Source: Planctomycetaceae bacterium (GTDB lineage Bacteria; Planctomycetota; Planctomycetia; Planctomycetales; Planctomycetaceae). Taken from it: DNA of 64,000 bases. Numbering within the stretch: position 1 is the stretch's first letter; each line of letters begins with the position of its first letter. The stretch covers positions 62,001 through 126,000 of the forward strand of contig JAKFWA010000023.1 of the NCBI GenBank assembly GCA_021732995.1, written 5' to 3'. Positions 36,434 to 46,030 of the stretch are shown here, in pieces. A model generated the notes under the pieces. The model was not told where the DNA came from and ran no database searches. It saw only the letters and a program-made list of their open reading frames with translations. The translations under genes were made by a program, and so were the position numbers.

Positions 36434-38611
36434 TTATTGCGCACCAGCAGCGACCAGTGGTTCAGGCTCCTGTGCGGAACGCTTCGCAAAGCTGCCGGCT
36501 TTGGCGAAGTCTTTCAACGCTTGCGATGGTGCGAGATGCGGATGCTTCGCTGACAAGCGTTCCAGAGTTTCGACGACGCGGTTTAATCCGACGGTCAGAC
36601 CGTATTGCATCGGGCCGCCTCGGAACGGTGCGAAGCCGGTGCCGAACACCATCGCGAGATCGATATCTTCCGAGCGACGTGCGATGCCCTCCGCCAGACA
36701 CAAGGCCCCTTCATTGATGACGGGATAGACCAGTCGCTCGATGATTTCATCGGACGAAGGTTGCGCAGCGGATGCTCCGGTTTCACGACGCAACTGATTG
36801 ACGATCGACGTGACTGCGGGATTGAGAGCCTTACCAGTTTTGTCGAGCAGCTTGGGCTTGGCGCCCGCAGAAGCTGGCTTCAGTTCCTTGAGACGTGTCC
36901 AGATCGCCGCGGGTTTCATGCGTTCGCCATAGGCGGCGTACAGGTTCGCGGCCACGTGCGCGGCAACCTCCAAACCAACAAGGTCACTCAGGGCCAATGG
37001 CCCCATCGGCATGCCGAATTGCACGGCCGCACGATCCATCGCCAGTGGGTCATTCACTTCAGCCAGCAGGTAACCCGCTTCGTTCATGTAAGGGCCGAGC
37101 ATGCGATTGACCAGGAAGCCAGCGCAGTCACCGACCACCACAGGCGTCTTACCGAGGCGTTGCACCAGAGCAAACGCCTTCGCCAGCGCGGCGTCGCTCG
37201 TCTGCGGTGTGCGAATCAGTTCCACCAGCGGCATCTGATGCGGCGGATTAAAGAAGTGCAGCCCGACAACTCGTTCAGGATGAGCGACATCGCGAGCAAT
37301 CTCACTGACCAGCAGCGAACTGGTATTGGTTGCCAGTACCGTCTCTGAACTTGTCGCCGCCTCCAGTTCCGCGAACACGCGCCGCTTGATACTCATTTCT
37401 TCCAGCACGGCTTCAATAACGACATCCGCGTGCTGCAGTCCGCGGTAGTCGGTGGTCGGGCTGAGCTTGTCATAGACGCGCGTGGCTTCCAGTTCGGTGA
37501 GTCGCTTGCGTTGCACATCCTTCTGGACCAGCTCGCGAATGGTTTTAACGCCACGTGCGACGAACTCAGGCTTGATGTCCTTCAATCGCGTGCTGATGCC
37601 TTTGCGAGCACACAGGAGTGCAATGCCCGCCCCCATCGCACCGGCTCCCAGCACGGCTGCTTGTTGCAGATTCTTGGGATCGAAGTCGGCTGCGATCTCG
37701 GCGGGTTTCTTCTTGGCATCCTCCTGCAGGAAGAACAGCCGGATGCACTGTCGTGTGACGGGACTCGCCGCCAGCAACGCAACCCCCTGCGACTCTTCTG
37801 AGAAACGTTGCGCGCGAGACGCCTTCAGACCGCGCCGGAACACATTGATGATCGCCAGCGGAGCCGGATAATGACCGTGAGTTTTCGAGAGCACTTCCTG
37901 CTCGGCCTTCTTCAACGCATAGTTCTGGACAGCGGTCAGATTCTCAATCGCCCGTCGCCAGCCCGGCTTCTTCGGTGCTCGAAACAGTCGATCTGCCGAG
38001 CCGTATTCGAAGTGCGTTTTGAGGATCTTTTCGCCGACCGTCGGTAGAGCCTCGGTCGGGACGGTGTCCTGCACAATCCCGCGTGACCGGGCTTGAAAGC
38101 CGTTGAGCTGCTGTCCCGACAAGATCAACGGTAGCGCATCGATCAAACCAATCTTCTCCGGTAGCCGCACCGTTCCGCCCCATCCAGGCAGCAGACCAAG
38201 CTGCACTTCGGGTAGACCGATCTTGGTTTTCTCTGAGTCATCCGCAATGCGGTATGTGCAGGCGAGGGCGAACTCGAGGCCGCCACCGAGGCACGCTCCA
38301 GATATCAGTGCGACGGTCGGAATGCCGATCTGCTCCAGCTTCTGGAAGATGTCCTGCCCGAACCGCGAGACTTCCGTGGCGGCAGTGGTATCGGTGTGAT
38401 TTTCGAACTCGGTGATGTCGGCGCCCGCGATGAACACGCCCGGTTTCGTCGATTGAAAGATGACGCCGCGAATGGACCGATCGGCTTTGATCTGATCGAT
38501 CAGGTCTCGCAACTGCTCCATGATCTGATGCGACAAGGCATTGACCGGCTTGTCATGCCGATTGATCGAAACCCGCGCGATGCCATCACGATTCTCAATG
38601 AGTTGAAACAT
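36434..38611 (-). CDS. fadJ: Beta-oxidation bifunctional enzyme (enoyl-CoA hydratase / 3-hydroxyacyl-CoA dehydrogenase)
   Basis: The 725-residue protein joins an N-terminal crotonase domain (GVFIAGADITEF, oxyanion loop, GACLGGGLEFALAC and GLPEVQLGLLPGWGG supplying the two catalytic Glu) to a 3-hydroxyacyl-CoA dehydrogenase (NAD site VLGAGAMGAGIA; catalytic His in GLHFFNPPHQMPLVEL; then FLVNRMLGPYMNEA). It catalyses the second and third steps of fatty acid beta-oxidation. The size matches FadJ/FadB. It lies 50 bp downstream of the thiolase gene, an obvious two-gene operon. AGGA lies 6 nt before the ATG. Confidence 0.94.
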   Translation of the reverse strand: MFQLIENRDGIARVSINRHDKPVNALSHQIMEQLRDLIDQIKADRSIRGVIFQSTKPGVFIAGADITEFENHTDTTAATEVSRFGQDIFQKLEQIGIPTVALISGACLGGGLEFALACTYRIADDSEKTKIGLPEVQLGLLPGWGGTVRLPEKIGLIDALPLILSGQQLNGFQARSRGIVQDTVPTEALPTVGEKILKTHFEYGSADRLFRAPKKPGWRRAIENLTAVQNYALKKAEQEVLSKTHGHYPAPLAIINVFRRGLKASRAQRFSEESQGVALLAASPVTRQCIRLFFLQEDAKKKPAEIAADFDPKNLQQAAVLGAGAMGAGIALLCARKGISTRLKDIKPEFVARGVKTIRELVQKDVQRKRLTELEATRVYDKLSPTTDYRGLQHADVVIEAVLEEMSIKRRVFAELEAATSSETVLATNTSSLLVSEIARDVAHPERVVGLHFFNPPHQMPLVELIRTPQTSDAALAKAFALVQRLGKTPVVVGDCAGFLVNRMLGPYMNEAGYLLAEVNDPLAMDRAAVQFGMPMGPLALSDLVGLEVAAHVAANLYAAYGERMKPAAIWTRLKELKPASAGAKPKLLDKTGKALNPAVTSIVNQLRRETGASAAQPSSDEIIERLVYPVINEGALCLAEGIARRSEDIDLAMVFGTGFAPFRGGPMQYGLTVGLNRVVETLERLSAKHPHLAPSQALKDFAKAGSFAKRSAQEPEPLVAAGAQ

Positions 38612-38662
38612 GACTGTCCTTTGCCGCGCTGAGATCCATTTCTGCCTGCTACGAAAAACGCA

Positions 38663-39952
38663 TTAAGCCGCCAGTCGTTCCACAATCACCGCCCCGCCCT
38701 GGCCACCTCCGATACAGGCGGTGGCTAAGCCGAAGCGTTGATCGCGTCGACGTAGCTCATGGAGCAATGTCAGTACCAGTCGAGCCCCGGTTGCTCCGAC
38801 TGGATGTCCGAGTGCGATCGCTCCACCGTTGACGTTGAGCTTCGTCAGGTCCAACGGTTTCAGCTTGGCTCGGCAAGCGGCGTCGGTGCAGTCGCCGGGC
38901 GGATTCGCGAAGCCGCGCACGCAGGCCAGGACTTGTGCGGCAAAGGCTTCGTTGAGTTCAATCAGGTCGATGTCGTCCAGGCTCATGTTGGCGTCAACAA
39001 GTGCCCGGGCCGTTGAGTACACCGGCCCCAGTCCCATCCGGGCCGGATCGCAACCGGCATAGGCTGATCCTCGAATGCGGCCCAGCGGCTGCAAGTTCAG
39101 CGACTTGGCGTGCTCAGCTTCCATAATCATCAAGGCTACGGCGCCATCGGTTACTCCGCACGCGTTACCGACGGTGACTGATCCCCAGCGTCGATCGAAG
39201 TAAGGCGAAAGTTTCGCCAGCGCGGCGAGACTCTGCGACTCGCGCGGGCCGATGTCCGCCGAGATTGGATCAGAAGCGGGCGGCGGATAGATGGTCATCA
39301 CTTCTTCGTTGAAGCGTCCAGCCTTCGCGGCTTCCACGGCCTTTTGATGGCTCTGCAACGCAAACTGATCCTGCTCATCGCGGCCGATTTGATACTCGCG
39401 CGCGAGTTTTTCCGCAGTGTCGCCCATCATCATCCCGGACACCGGATCGGTGAGCCCCAGCTTCATACCAATGACGGGTGCAAAGTCCGCGAAGCGAAAG
39501 CGACTCAGCGAACCGAGCTTCTGCCCGAATGATTTGGCTTGCGAGAGCTTCAGCAGCTTCTCACCGAACTGCTTGCGAAACAGCAGCGGCACGTTGCTCA
39601 TGGAGTCCACGCCGACGGCCATCACAGATTTGACGGCACCGGACTCAACACGCGCGACAGCCTCGGTCAGCGATTCAAACCCGCTGGCGCAATTTCGATT
39701 CACCGTGTGAGCGATGCGTTCACGCGGAATGCCAGCACGCAGCGCGATGACTCGGGCGACGTTGGCCGAGTCTACTGGCGAAACGACGTTGCCCGCGATC
39801 AGTTCATCCACAGCGGACGGCAACAGATCGAGCCGATAGAGCAATTCCTGAACGACCAGTCGGCCTAGCTCGGGAGCGGGCACCTGATTCAGTTCACCGC
39901 CAGCTTTGACAAAGGGGGTGCGGACTCCTCCGACGATGACTGCCTGGGGCAT
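38663..39952 (-). CDS. fadI: Acetyl-CoA acyltransferase (thiolase)
   Basis: The 429-residue thiolase has the nucleophilic Cys in NRNCASGFESL, the N-terminal AVIVGGVRTPF, catalytic His in ALGHPVGATGARL and the C-terminal Cys in ACIGGGQGGA. It cleaves 3-ketoacyl-CoA to acetyl-CoA and a shortened acyl-CoA, the last beta-oxidation step. The size is closer to FadI (about 436) than FadA (about 387). The ATG at 39952 is preceded by a full GGAGG at 6 nt; the frame extends upstream to 40057 without support. It leads the operon with the fadJ-type gene downstream. Confidence 0.94.
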   Translation of the reverse strand: MPQAVIVGGVRTPFVKAGGELNQVPAPELGRLVVQELLYRLDLLPSAVDELIAGNVVSPVDSANVARVIALRAGIPRERIAHTVNRNCASGFESLTEAVARVESGAVKSVMAVGVDSMSNVPLLFRKQFGEKLLKLSQAKSFGQKLGSLSRFRFADFAPVIGMKLGLTDPVSGMMMGDTAEKLAREYQIGRDEQDQFALQSHQKAVEAAKAGRFNEEVMTIYPPPASDPISADIGPRESQSLAALAKLSPYFDRRWGSVTVGNACGVTDGAVALMIMEAEHAKSLNLQPLGRIRGSAYAGCDPARMGLGPVYSTARALVDANMSLDDIDLIELNEAFAAQVLACVRGFANPPGDCTDAACRAKLKPLDLTKLNVNGGAIALGHPVGATGARLVLTLLHELRRRDQRFGLATACIGGGQGGAVIVERLAA

Positions 39953-40060
39953 AGCACGCCTCCTGGATTCCGATGACGTTGAAAAACTCAACCGGAGCCA
40001 TTGTGCGATCGGCTCCCGAATCGGGGAACAGCAGTCTTGCCATCCCGCTTGCCGCACTCG

Positions 40061-41173
40061 TTAAATCAGCGAAGAAAACTCCACAAAAGGCAGCCCGAAC
40101 GTATCCGCCACCGGTTTGTTGGTCACATGACCGGCAAACAGATTCACCGCATGTGCAATGCCCGCATCCAGACGGCTCGCAGCCTGAATACCGTGATCCG
40201 CGAGTTGTAGCACATAGGGTAACGTTGAATTGCACAGCGCGTACGTACTCGTTCGACCAACCGCACCGGGCATGTTGGCGACGCAGTAGTGCACGATACC
40301 GTCAACTATGTACGTGGGCTTGGAGTGAGTCGTTGGTCGACTGGTCTCAATGCAGCCACCCTGGTCGATAGCGACGTCGATGATGACCGCTCCCGGTTTC
40401 ATCAATTTAAGATCGTCACGCGACACCAGGCGCGGCGCGCGAGCTCCTTCAATCAACACGGCGCCGATCACCAGATCGGCCAGTTTCAGTTCCTCGCGGA
40501 TCATGTGCCGGTCGCTGAACAGTGTATTCACGTTGGCGGGCATGATGTCGGCCAGATATCGCAACCGCTCTACGCTGACGTCCAGAATCGTTACGTCGGC
40601 CTTGAAACCAGCCGCGATCTGAGCCGCGTTCTTGCCGACCACGCCGCCACCCAGAATGGTGATGTGTGCGGGAGCCACACCGGGCACGCCGCCCAACAAG
40701 ATGCCGCGACCTTCCTGCGGCCGTTCCAGATACTTGGCGCCCTCTTGAATACTCATGCGACCGGCGACTTCGCTCATCGGAGTCAGCAGCGGCAGGTCGC
40801 CGCGCGGACCTCGCAGAGTTTCATAGGCGACCGCCGTCACGCCGGTTGCCAGCACGCTCTTCGTCAGTTCCTCATTCGCTGCGAAATGAAGATACGTGAA
40901 CAGCACCTGACCGGATCGCAGCAAGGGCCATTCAGAAGGTTGAGGCTCCTTCACTTTGACGATCAGGTCCGCCTGTCCGAAGACGCTGGCGGCATCCGGC
41001 ACGATCTCCGCACCGCTGCCCGAGTAAAGTTCATCAGCAATACCGCTGCCAAGTCCCGCACCGCGTTCAACAAGCACTCGATGTCCGCGCCGCTTGAGTT
41101 CATCCACGCCGACGGGCAGCATCGCAACTCGGTATTCGTCCTGCTTAATCTCGCGTGGCAGACCGACGATCAT
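40061..41173 (-). CDS. ald: Alanine dehydrogenase
   Basis: The 370-residue enzyme begins MIVGLPREIKQDEYRVAM, with the Lys of VKVKEPQ and His of FTYLHFAANEEL as expected active-site residues, the NAD-binding site ITILGGGVVGKNAAQIAAG, and IVDGIVHYCVANMPGAVGRTSTYAL near the C-terminus. It catalyses NAD-dependent reductive amination of pyruvate to L-alanine and the reverse. AGGAG lies 7 nt before the ATG. A REPIN-like element separates it from rdgB, and it precedes the thiolase gene by 108 bp, so cotranscription with the fatty-acid pair is possible but not shown. Confidence 0.94.
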   Translation of the reverse strand: MIVGLPREIKQDEYRVAMLPVGVDELKRRGHRVLVERGAGLGSGIADELYSGSGAEIVPDAASVFGQADLIVKVKEPQPSEWPLLRSGQVLFTYLHFAANEELTKSVLATGVTAVAYETLRGPRGDLPLLTPMSEVAGRMSIQEGAKYLERPQEGRGILLGGVPGVAPAHITILGGGVVGKNAAQIAAGFKADVTILDVSVERLRYLADIMPANVNTLFSDRHMIREELKLADLVIGAVLIEGARAPRLVSRDDLKLMKPGAVIIDVAIDQGGCIETSRPTTHSKPTYIVDGIVHYCVANMPGAVGRTSTYALCNSTLPYVLQLADHGIQAASRLDAGIAHAVNLFAGHVTNKPVADTFGLPFVEFSSLI

Positions 41174-41205
41174 GGGATGCTCCTAAGGATCGAGTCACTG
41201 CGGAT

Positions 41206-41260
41206 GTAGGGCGCCGATTCTGTCCGCCGCAGCCAAGACGGACAGGATTGTCCGTCCTAC
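41206..41260. repeat. REPIN-like double palindrome between ald and rdgB
   Basis: Two inverted half-elements lie head to head: 41206-41228 (starting GTAGG, degenerate) and 41237-41260 (perfect arms GACGGACA and TGTCCGTC around GGAT, ending CCTAC), with an 8-nt spacer. The element starts 6 bp after the rdgB stop. The GTAGG...CCTAC ends are complementary, as in REPIN doublets. Confidence 0.75.
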
Positions 41261-41265
41261 GTCCA

Positions 41266-41883
41266 TCAAGAGGACTCGGCTTGAAACAAACTGACGAGTT
41301 GAGGAATGAAGCGTTCAAACGCGCGGGCTCGATGGCTGAGTCGCTGTTTAACCGCGGGACTCAGTTCTCCAAACGTGCGATGATGTTCTGGTATTAAGAA
41401 ATACGGGTCGTAGCCGAATCCGTTGGATCCGCGCGGCTGATGAGTGATCCGCCCTCGACAGGTCGCCTCGACCGCCAGCCTCACCTGTCCGTTGGGATCG
41501 GAAAGACACACGTGACAGACATACTGGGCTCCTCGTTTGTCATCGGGAACACCAGCCAGTTCCTCCAGCATTTTTTCGTTGTTGCGCTCATCCGTAGCAC
41601 CTTCGCCGCTGTAGCGCGCGGAATGGATGCCGGGCCGACCGCCCAGAGCGTCAATCTTGATACCGCTGTCTTCCGCCAGCACCCATTGCTGCAAGAGCTT
41701 CGCGATCTGAGTCGCCTTCAAGGCCGCATTGGCTGCGAAGGAATCACCGTCCTCAACGACTTCGGGGCAGTTCGGAAACTCGGCAACCGAGCGCACCTGA
41801 ATCTCAAACGGAGCCAGCAGGTCCTGGATCTCTCCGGATTTCTTCCGATTGCGACTGCTAAGAATCAGTTGCGGAAGTTTCAT
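41266..41883 (-). CDS. rdgB: XTP/dITP diphosphatase (RdgB/HAM1 family)
   Basis: The 205-residue protein starts MKLPQLILSSRNRKKSGEI (the family S/T-x-N-x-x-K motif as SSRNRKK), followed by LAEDSGIKIDALGGRPGIHSARYSGE and SNGFGYDPYFLIPEHHRTFGEL, all typical of the family. It hydrolyses non-canonical purine triphosphates such as ITP and XTP to their monophosphates and keeps them out of nucleic acids. The ATG at 41883 fits the domain start; the longer frame to 41931 lacks a ribosome site. GGAG is about 10 nt upstream. Confidence 0.94.
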   Translation of the reverse strand: MKLPQLILSSRNRKKSGEIQDLLAPFEIQVRSVAEFPNCPEVVEDGDSFAANAALKATQIAKLLQQWVLAEDSGIKIDALGGRPGIHSARYSGEGATDERNNEKMLEELAGVPDDKRGAQYVCHVCLSDPNGQVRLAVEATCRGRITHQPRGSNGFGYDPYFLIPEHHRTFGELSPAVKQRLSHRARAFERFIPQLVSLFQAESS

Positions 41884-41978
41884 TCCGAATGAACTCCGTT
41901 TCTCACCAGTCGAATCCGACTCGCCGAACACCCAGTCGATCGCAAGCTTCCGACTTCTTCAGTGACAAACCAACACAA

Positions 41979-42851
41979 TTAACCTGGCATGCGCAGGGCT
42001 TCGACAATCCGGTCGCAGGCATCCATGCGGTTAAGGACGTAGAAGTGAATTCCGGGGACTCCGCGGTCGATGAGTTCCTGACATTGCTGAATGGCGTATT
42101 CGACACCAATCTCGAACTGCGCAGCCGCATCGTTCTGAACCTGCTCCAGACGAGCCGCAAGCTGCGTCGGAAACTCGGACTTACACAGTGACGTGATGCG
42201 TTTGATGCGGGCGAATTCCGTAATCGGCATGATGCCCGGAACAATCGGCGCATGAATGCCGAGTTCCCGACACCGATCGCAAAAGCGGTAGAAGTGTTCG
42301 TTGGCGTAGAACAGTTGCGTGAAGACGGCGTCAGCTCCGCTTTCCGTCTTGCGCTTCAAGTTCTGCAGGTCGGATTCGAGGCTCTGAGCTTCCGGATGCT
42401 TTTCCGGGTACCCGGCGACACCGATGCCGAAGTCAGGAAACCCTTCGCGGATTAAAGCCACGAGGTCGTTGGCATACTGCAGACCACCCGCGACGGGTTT
42501 GAAGTTGGTTTCTCCCTGCGGAGGATCACCGCGCAAAGCCATGATGTTGTGAATGCCGCGAGCCTGAGCCTGAGTCAGCCACGCCACCAGTTCTTCGCGG
42601 GTTGAGCCGACGCACGTGAAGTGCGCGGTGGCCGTCAACTGGTGCTCGTTCTGAACCGAGCTGCAGATATCGAGTGTACGATTCTGAGTGCTCCCGCCAG
42701 CTCCATAGGTGCAGGAAACGAACGCGGGCTTCCACGCGGCGGCTCGACGCAACGTCTCCGCGAGCGCCGCATCTCCGGCCTCGGTCTTCGGCGGAAAGAC
42801 TTCGATCGACAGGCCAAAACGCCGCGACTGATACACATCCCGAATCCGCAT
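41979..42851 (-). CDS. metF: Methylenetetrahydrofolate reductase
   Basis: The 290-residue flavoenzyme has the TIM-barrel MTHFR signatures SIEVFPPKT (catalytic Glu), FVSCTYGAGGST, ALRGDPPQG, IGVAGYPEKHPEA, KRKTESGADAVFTQLFY and VPGIMPI. It reduces 5,10-methylene-THF to 5-methyl-THF for methionine synthesis. GAGG precedes the ATG at 42851; a longer frame to 42893 was rejected because homologous sequence begins at MRIRDVY. It lies 95 bp upstream of rdgB on the same strand; the relation is probably incidental. Confidence 0.94.
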   Translation of the reverse strand: MRIRDVYQSRRFGLSIEVFPPKTEAGDAALAETLRRAAAWKPAFVSCTYGAGGSTQNRTLDICSSVQNEHQLTATAHFTCVGSTREELVAWLTQAQARGIHNIMALRGDPPQGETNFKPVAGGLQYANDLVALIREGFPDFGIGVAGYPEKHPEAQSLESDLQNLKRKTESGADAVFTQLFYANEHFYRFCDRCRELGIHAPIVPGIMPITEFARIKRITSLCKSEFPTQLAARLEQVQNDAAAQFEIGVEYAIQQCQELIDRGVPGIHFYVLNRMDACDRIVEALRMPG

Positions 42852-42980
42852 TCTTCCTCTACTCCATCCACAATCCGTCGAGTCAAACCACATCAGGCGG
42901 GCGGCAGATTAGCGAGCCGCCGGGCAAAGCGGCAGTCCCGAACGATCAGCAGCAGCCTCCGAACCGGGCTGCCCAGCAGA

Positions 42981-43730
42981 CTAGTTCTCGGACTTGGGTT
43001 CGTGTCTAACCGCTTCCGTCTCGATCAACCCATCATCGTCGAAATCGTCATCCAGATCATCGTCATAGTCCGCGTCCAAGTCGTCGTCGAAATCTTCCTC
43101 TTCGAGCGACTCGTTGAGGTCTGGACGTCGTGCCAACGACACCGAACCACCCGCTGCTTCGACCAGCTGGCCCCAACGCAGAATATCTTCGGGACGCTCG
43201 CCTCCAACGATGTAGAGCGGCTTGCCGTCCTGCCCAAACGTGAATTCATCACGACACTCAGACGCGTCCACGTCGCCGAACAGCAGCGACGCAACTGCGT
43301 AGCCTTTCGGAGGTTCAATTCCCAGCGACCGCGCATAGGCCACGCTCTGTTCAACCAGCTTCCGCACATAGGCGGGAGTGCATGACATCAGAGCGATCTC
43401 TTCTTCGTTCAAAGCAGCCTTCGATTCAGCCCAGTCCTGAGCCGACGAGGAAATGCTCGAAAAGACGTCTTTCACGCCGATGGCGTAGGTGTCAACCAAA
43501 TATCGGGCATCCGCCAGCATACCGTCGGGACCGCGGCGCGAGATCCACACCTGAGTCATGCCCTCCATGGGAGTCATGGTTACGCATTCGTAGATCGGCC
43601 ATTGCGCGGCAACTCGCATACGATCCTGCGGCGCGGCGGATGTCAGCTGAGCCGCCGACTTCTGCTTGGCTTTTCGATCCATGCGTTTCCTCTCAAGCTT
43701 CTGCTGCCGCTTCTTATCGTTCTTCGCCAT
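42981..43730 (-). CDS. Unknown protein with basic head and acidic tail
   Basis: This 249-residue soluble protein begins with a very basic stretch (KNDKKRQQKLERKRMDRKAKQK), has a middle domain (about 40-190; YECVTMTPMEGMTQVWISRR, LVDTYAIGVKDVF, SCTPAYVRKLVEQSVAYARSLG, ASLLFGDVDASECRDEFTFGQDGKPLYI) and ends in an Asp-rich tail (SLEEEDFDDD onward, about 210-240). The charged ends suggest nucleic-acid or protein binding, as in ribosome-associated or chaperone-like factors; I do not recognise the family. It lies upstream of metF on the same strand with 129 bp between. Confidence 0.65.
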   Translation of the reverse strand: MAKNDKKRQQKLERKRMDRKAKQKSAAQLTSAAPQDRMRVAAQWPIYECVTMTPMEGMTQVWISRRGPDGMLADARYLVDTYAIGVKDVFSSISSSAQDWAESKAALNEEEIALMSCTPAYVRKLVEQSVAYARSLGIEPPKGYAVASLLFGDVDASECRDEFTFGQDGKPLYIVGGERPEDILRWGQLVEAAGGSVSLARRPDLNESLEEEDFDDDLDADYDDDLDDDFDDDGLIETEAVRHEPKSEN

Positions 43731-43880
43731 GATGACTCGTCTTGAAAATTCAGATCATTCAAGTTGTCCGTCAGACCGTTGACGGTCGCAACTGACGCAG
43801 GCTCGTGCGAAGCGGTCAGAGTGTCAAACTTGCGCGCTGTTTCCGGCATCTGATCGCCGGATGTTGATAGGAGAATGTCG

Positions 43881-45968
43881 ATGAAGGCGTTGATCCTCTG
43901 CGTGTGCGTTGCGTTGCTGATGTCCGCGAGCGTCCGGCTGAGTGCCGCGGACTGGCCAGCGCTGCCCGCATCCGACCAGCGAGTCGAATTGCCCGCTCAG
44001 GAATGGCCGCTACGACCGGGGCCACGAACCATACAAGTGCTCGTGCATTATCCGATGGGCAAGCTGAGCAGCGTCAACACTCAGACCGGCATCATGCTCA
44101 CCTTGCACAACTGGGGCGGGACGGACTGCGTCGGTACCGCGAGTCCTCAAGTATTGGCGAGCCGCCTCAATGTTGTGGCGGTGTGCGTGAACTATCTGCA
44201 GAGCGGGCCAAAGGATTCGATCGAAGGACCTGAGCCTTACGACTTCGGCTACCTGCAAGGACTCGATGCTCTACGGTCAACCTATTGTGTGTTCTCCCAA
44301 TTGCAGACACAGAAAATTGAATTCGATTCGCGGCGCATCTTTGCGACGGGCGGTTCAGGTGGGGGGAATGTCACGCTGATGGCGAACAAGCTCGCCCCGC
44401 GCACGTTTGCCTGCGTCGTCGATTTGTGCGGGATGAAGAAGCTGAGTGACGATATAGCGTTCAACATGCCGGGAGGCAGCGATCTCGATGCCCGCTACCG
44501 GCGCGATGTCTCTCATCAGTACGCCCTGACACTGGATGATCAGGAGCTACGCTGGCCCGGACATCCCAAGCACCTGAGTGTGATGAAGGAACTCCGAACA
44601 CAGGCCAAGATTGTCACCGTGCACGGCGTCGATGATCGCACGTGTCCCTTTGAGGACGCTCAGGAATTTGTGGCGAACGTTCAGACCGCGAAACTGGATA
44701 TCGTGCCGCGATTCATCCAGAAGTCGGACATCGACGGCAAGGTTTTCAGCAGCACCGGCCACTCGCTCGGCAACCGCACTGAGATCGTCTTGCAGGTCGC
44801 TGGCCGGTGGCTCGATCCGCAAAGCCCGGACGCATTGCGACGTCAGGGAGCGACGGACTTCGAACGACGCGACGTTGTGCGTTACCCGACACACAACGGT
44901 GTGTTTGAAATCTCCTACCAGGACGGATTCCCTGTCGGACGCTTCGTGAAGACGACTCCGCCGAAGTACGACGATCACTCGCAATTGATGGTTGTCAAAG
45001 ACGCGGCAGGAACTTCGCGGCCTGTGCAGACGAAAGACGATTGGTCGCAGCGACGTCAGCACATTGTGGCGAGTCTCGAAGACGTGATGGGCTCTTTGCC
45101 GGGATCGTTCGCGCGAGTTCCACTTGCCGTGCGCGTGGAGCAGGAAGAGCACATCGGCAACTTGATTCGTCGCAAGCTGGTGTTCCGCTCGGACGCTCAT
45201 CAAGGAGTGCCAGCGTACCTGTTCATCCCTCCGCACGAAGCAGGCTCAAAACTGCCAGCGGTACTATGCCTGCAGCAGACAACGAACGCCGGCAAGAACG
45301 AACCGGCGGGACTCGCTGGTGATCCGAACCTACACTACGCACTGGAACTTGCTCAGCGCGGATATGTGACGCTGGCTCCGGACTATCCGTCCTTCGGTGA
45401 GTACAAGTTCGATTTCAGTCCCGCGCATGGCTACGTCAGCGGTTCCATGAAAGCTGTCTGGGACAATGTGCGAGCAGTCGATTTGCTGCAGTCACTCCCA
45501 GAGGTTGATGGCGAGCGAATTGGCTGCATCGGCCATTCACTCGGCGGACACAACTCAATGTTCACAGCAGCCTTTGAGCCACGCTTGAAGGCCATCGTTT
45601 CCAACTGCGGTTTCTGTTCGTTCAAGAAAGACGACGTGCCGAGCTGGACCGGTCCGCGCTACATGCCACGCATCGCGGCAGTCTATGGAAACAATGCCGC
45701 CAAAGTGCCGTTCGACTTTCCGGAGATCGTCGCCTCGTTCGCACCACGAGCGTTCCTCGCCTGCGCGGCCGAACAAGATTCAGACTTCGATCCCACCGGC
45801 GTCGAAGACTGTGTCAACGCGGCCAAGCCGGTTTATGAACTGCTTGGCGCGTCAGCCAACCTGGAACTCTTCCGATACCCGAGCCCACACGCGTTCCCAG
45901 AAGTCGCGCGACGCCGGGCCTACGAGTTCCTCGACAAACACCTGAACCCGGCGTCGAAGAAGAACTGA
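43881..45968 (+). CDS. Secreted two-domain alpha/beta hydrolase (DUF2920-like plus acetyl xylan esterase-like)
   Basis: The 695-residue protein has a signal peptide (MKALILCVCVALLMSASVRLSA). The first hydrolase domain (about 30-330) carries GGSGGGN as the nucleophile elbow and VHGVDDRTCPFEDAQEF as a likely Asp-containing region; the pattern resembles DUF2920. The second (about 390-690) has PAYLFIPPHEA, GHSLGGHNSMF, an Asp near EQDSDF and His in PSPHAFPEV. The second domain is paralogous to the esterase half of the gene at 18250. The ATG at 43881 was chosen because GGAG lies 7 nt upstream; the ATG at 43875 is too close to that site. Substrate unknown; polysaccharide esters are a reasonable guess for a planctomycete. 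Confidence 0.82.
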   Translation: MKALILCVCVALLMSASVRLSAADWPALPASDQRVELPAQEWPLRPGPRTIQVLVHYPMGKLSSVNTQTGIMLTLHNWGGTDCVGTASPQVLASRLNVVAVCVNYLQSGPKDSIEGPEPYDFGYLQGLDALRSTYCVFSQLQTQKIEFDSRRIFATGGSGGGNVTLMANKLAPRTFACVVDLCGMKKLSDDIAFNMPGGSDLDARYRRDVSHQYALTLDDQELRWPGHPKHLSVMKELRTQAKIVTVHGVDDRTCPFEDAQEFVANVQTAKLDIVPRFIQKSDIDGKVFSSTGHSLGNRTEIVLQVAGRWLDPQSPDALRRQGATDFERRDVVRYPTHNGVFEISYQDGFPVGRFVKTTPPKYDDHSQLMVVKDAAGTSRPVQTKDDWSQRRQHIVASLEDVMGSLPGSFARVPLAVRVEQEEHIGNLIRRKLVFRSDAHQGVPAYLFIPPHEAGSKLPAVLCLQQTTNAGKNEPAGLAGDPNLHYALELAQRGYVTLAPDYPSFGEYKFDFSPAHGYVSGSMKAVWDNVRAVDLLQSLPEVDGERIGCIGHSLGGHNSMFTAAFEPRLKAIVSNCGFCSFKKDDVPSWTGPRYMPRIAAVYGNNAAKVPFDFPEIVASFAPRAFLACAAEQDSDFDPTGVEDCVNAAKPVYELLGASANLELFRYPSPHAFPEVARRRAYEFLDKHLNPASKKN

Positions 45969-46030
45969 AGAGGCTGAACAGAAGCTCGCGAAGAGCCATA
46001 AGGGAAGATGATAATCTACAATCTAGTGTT

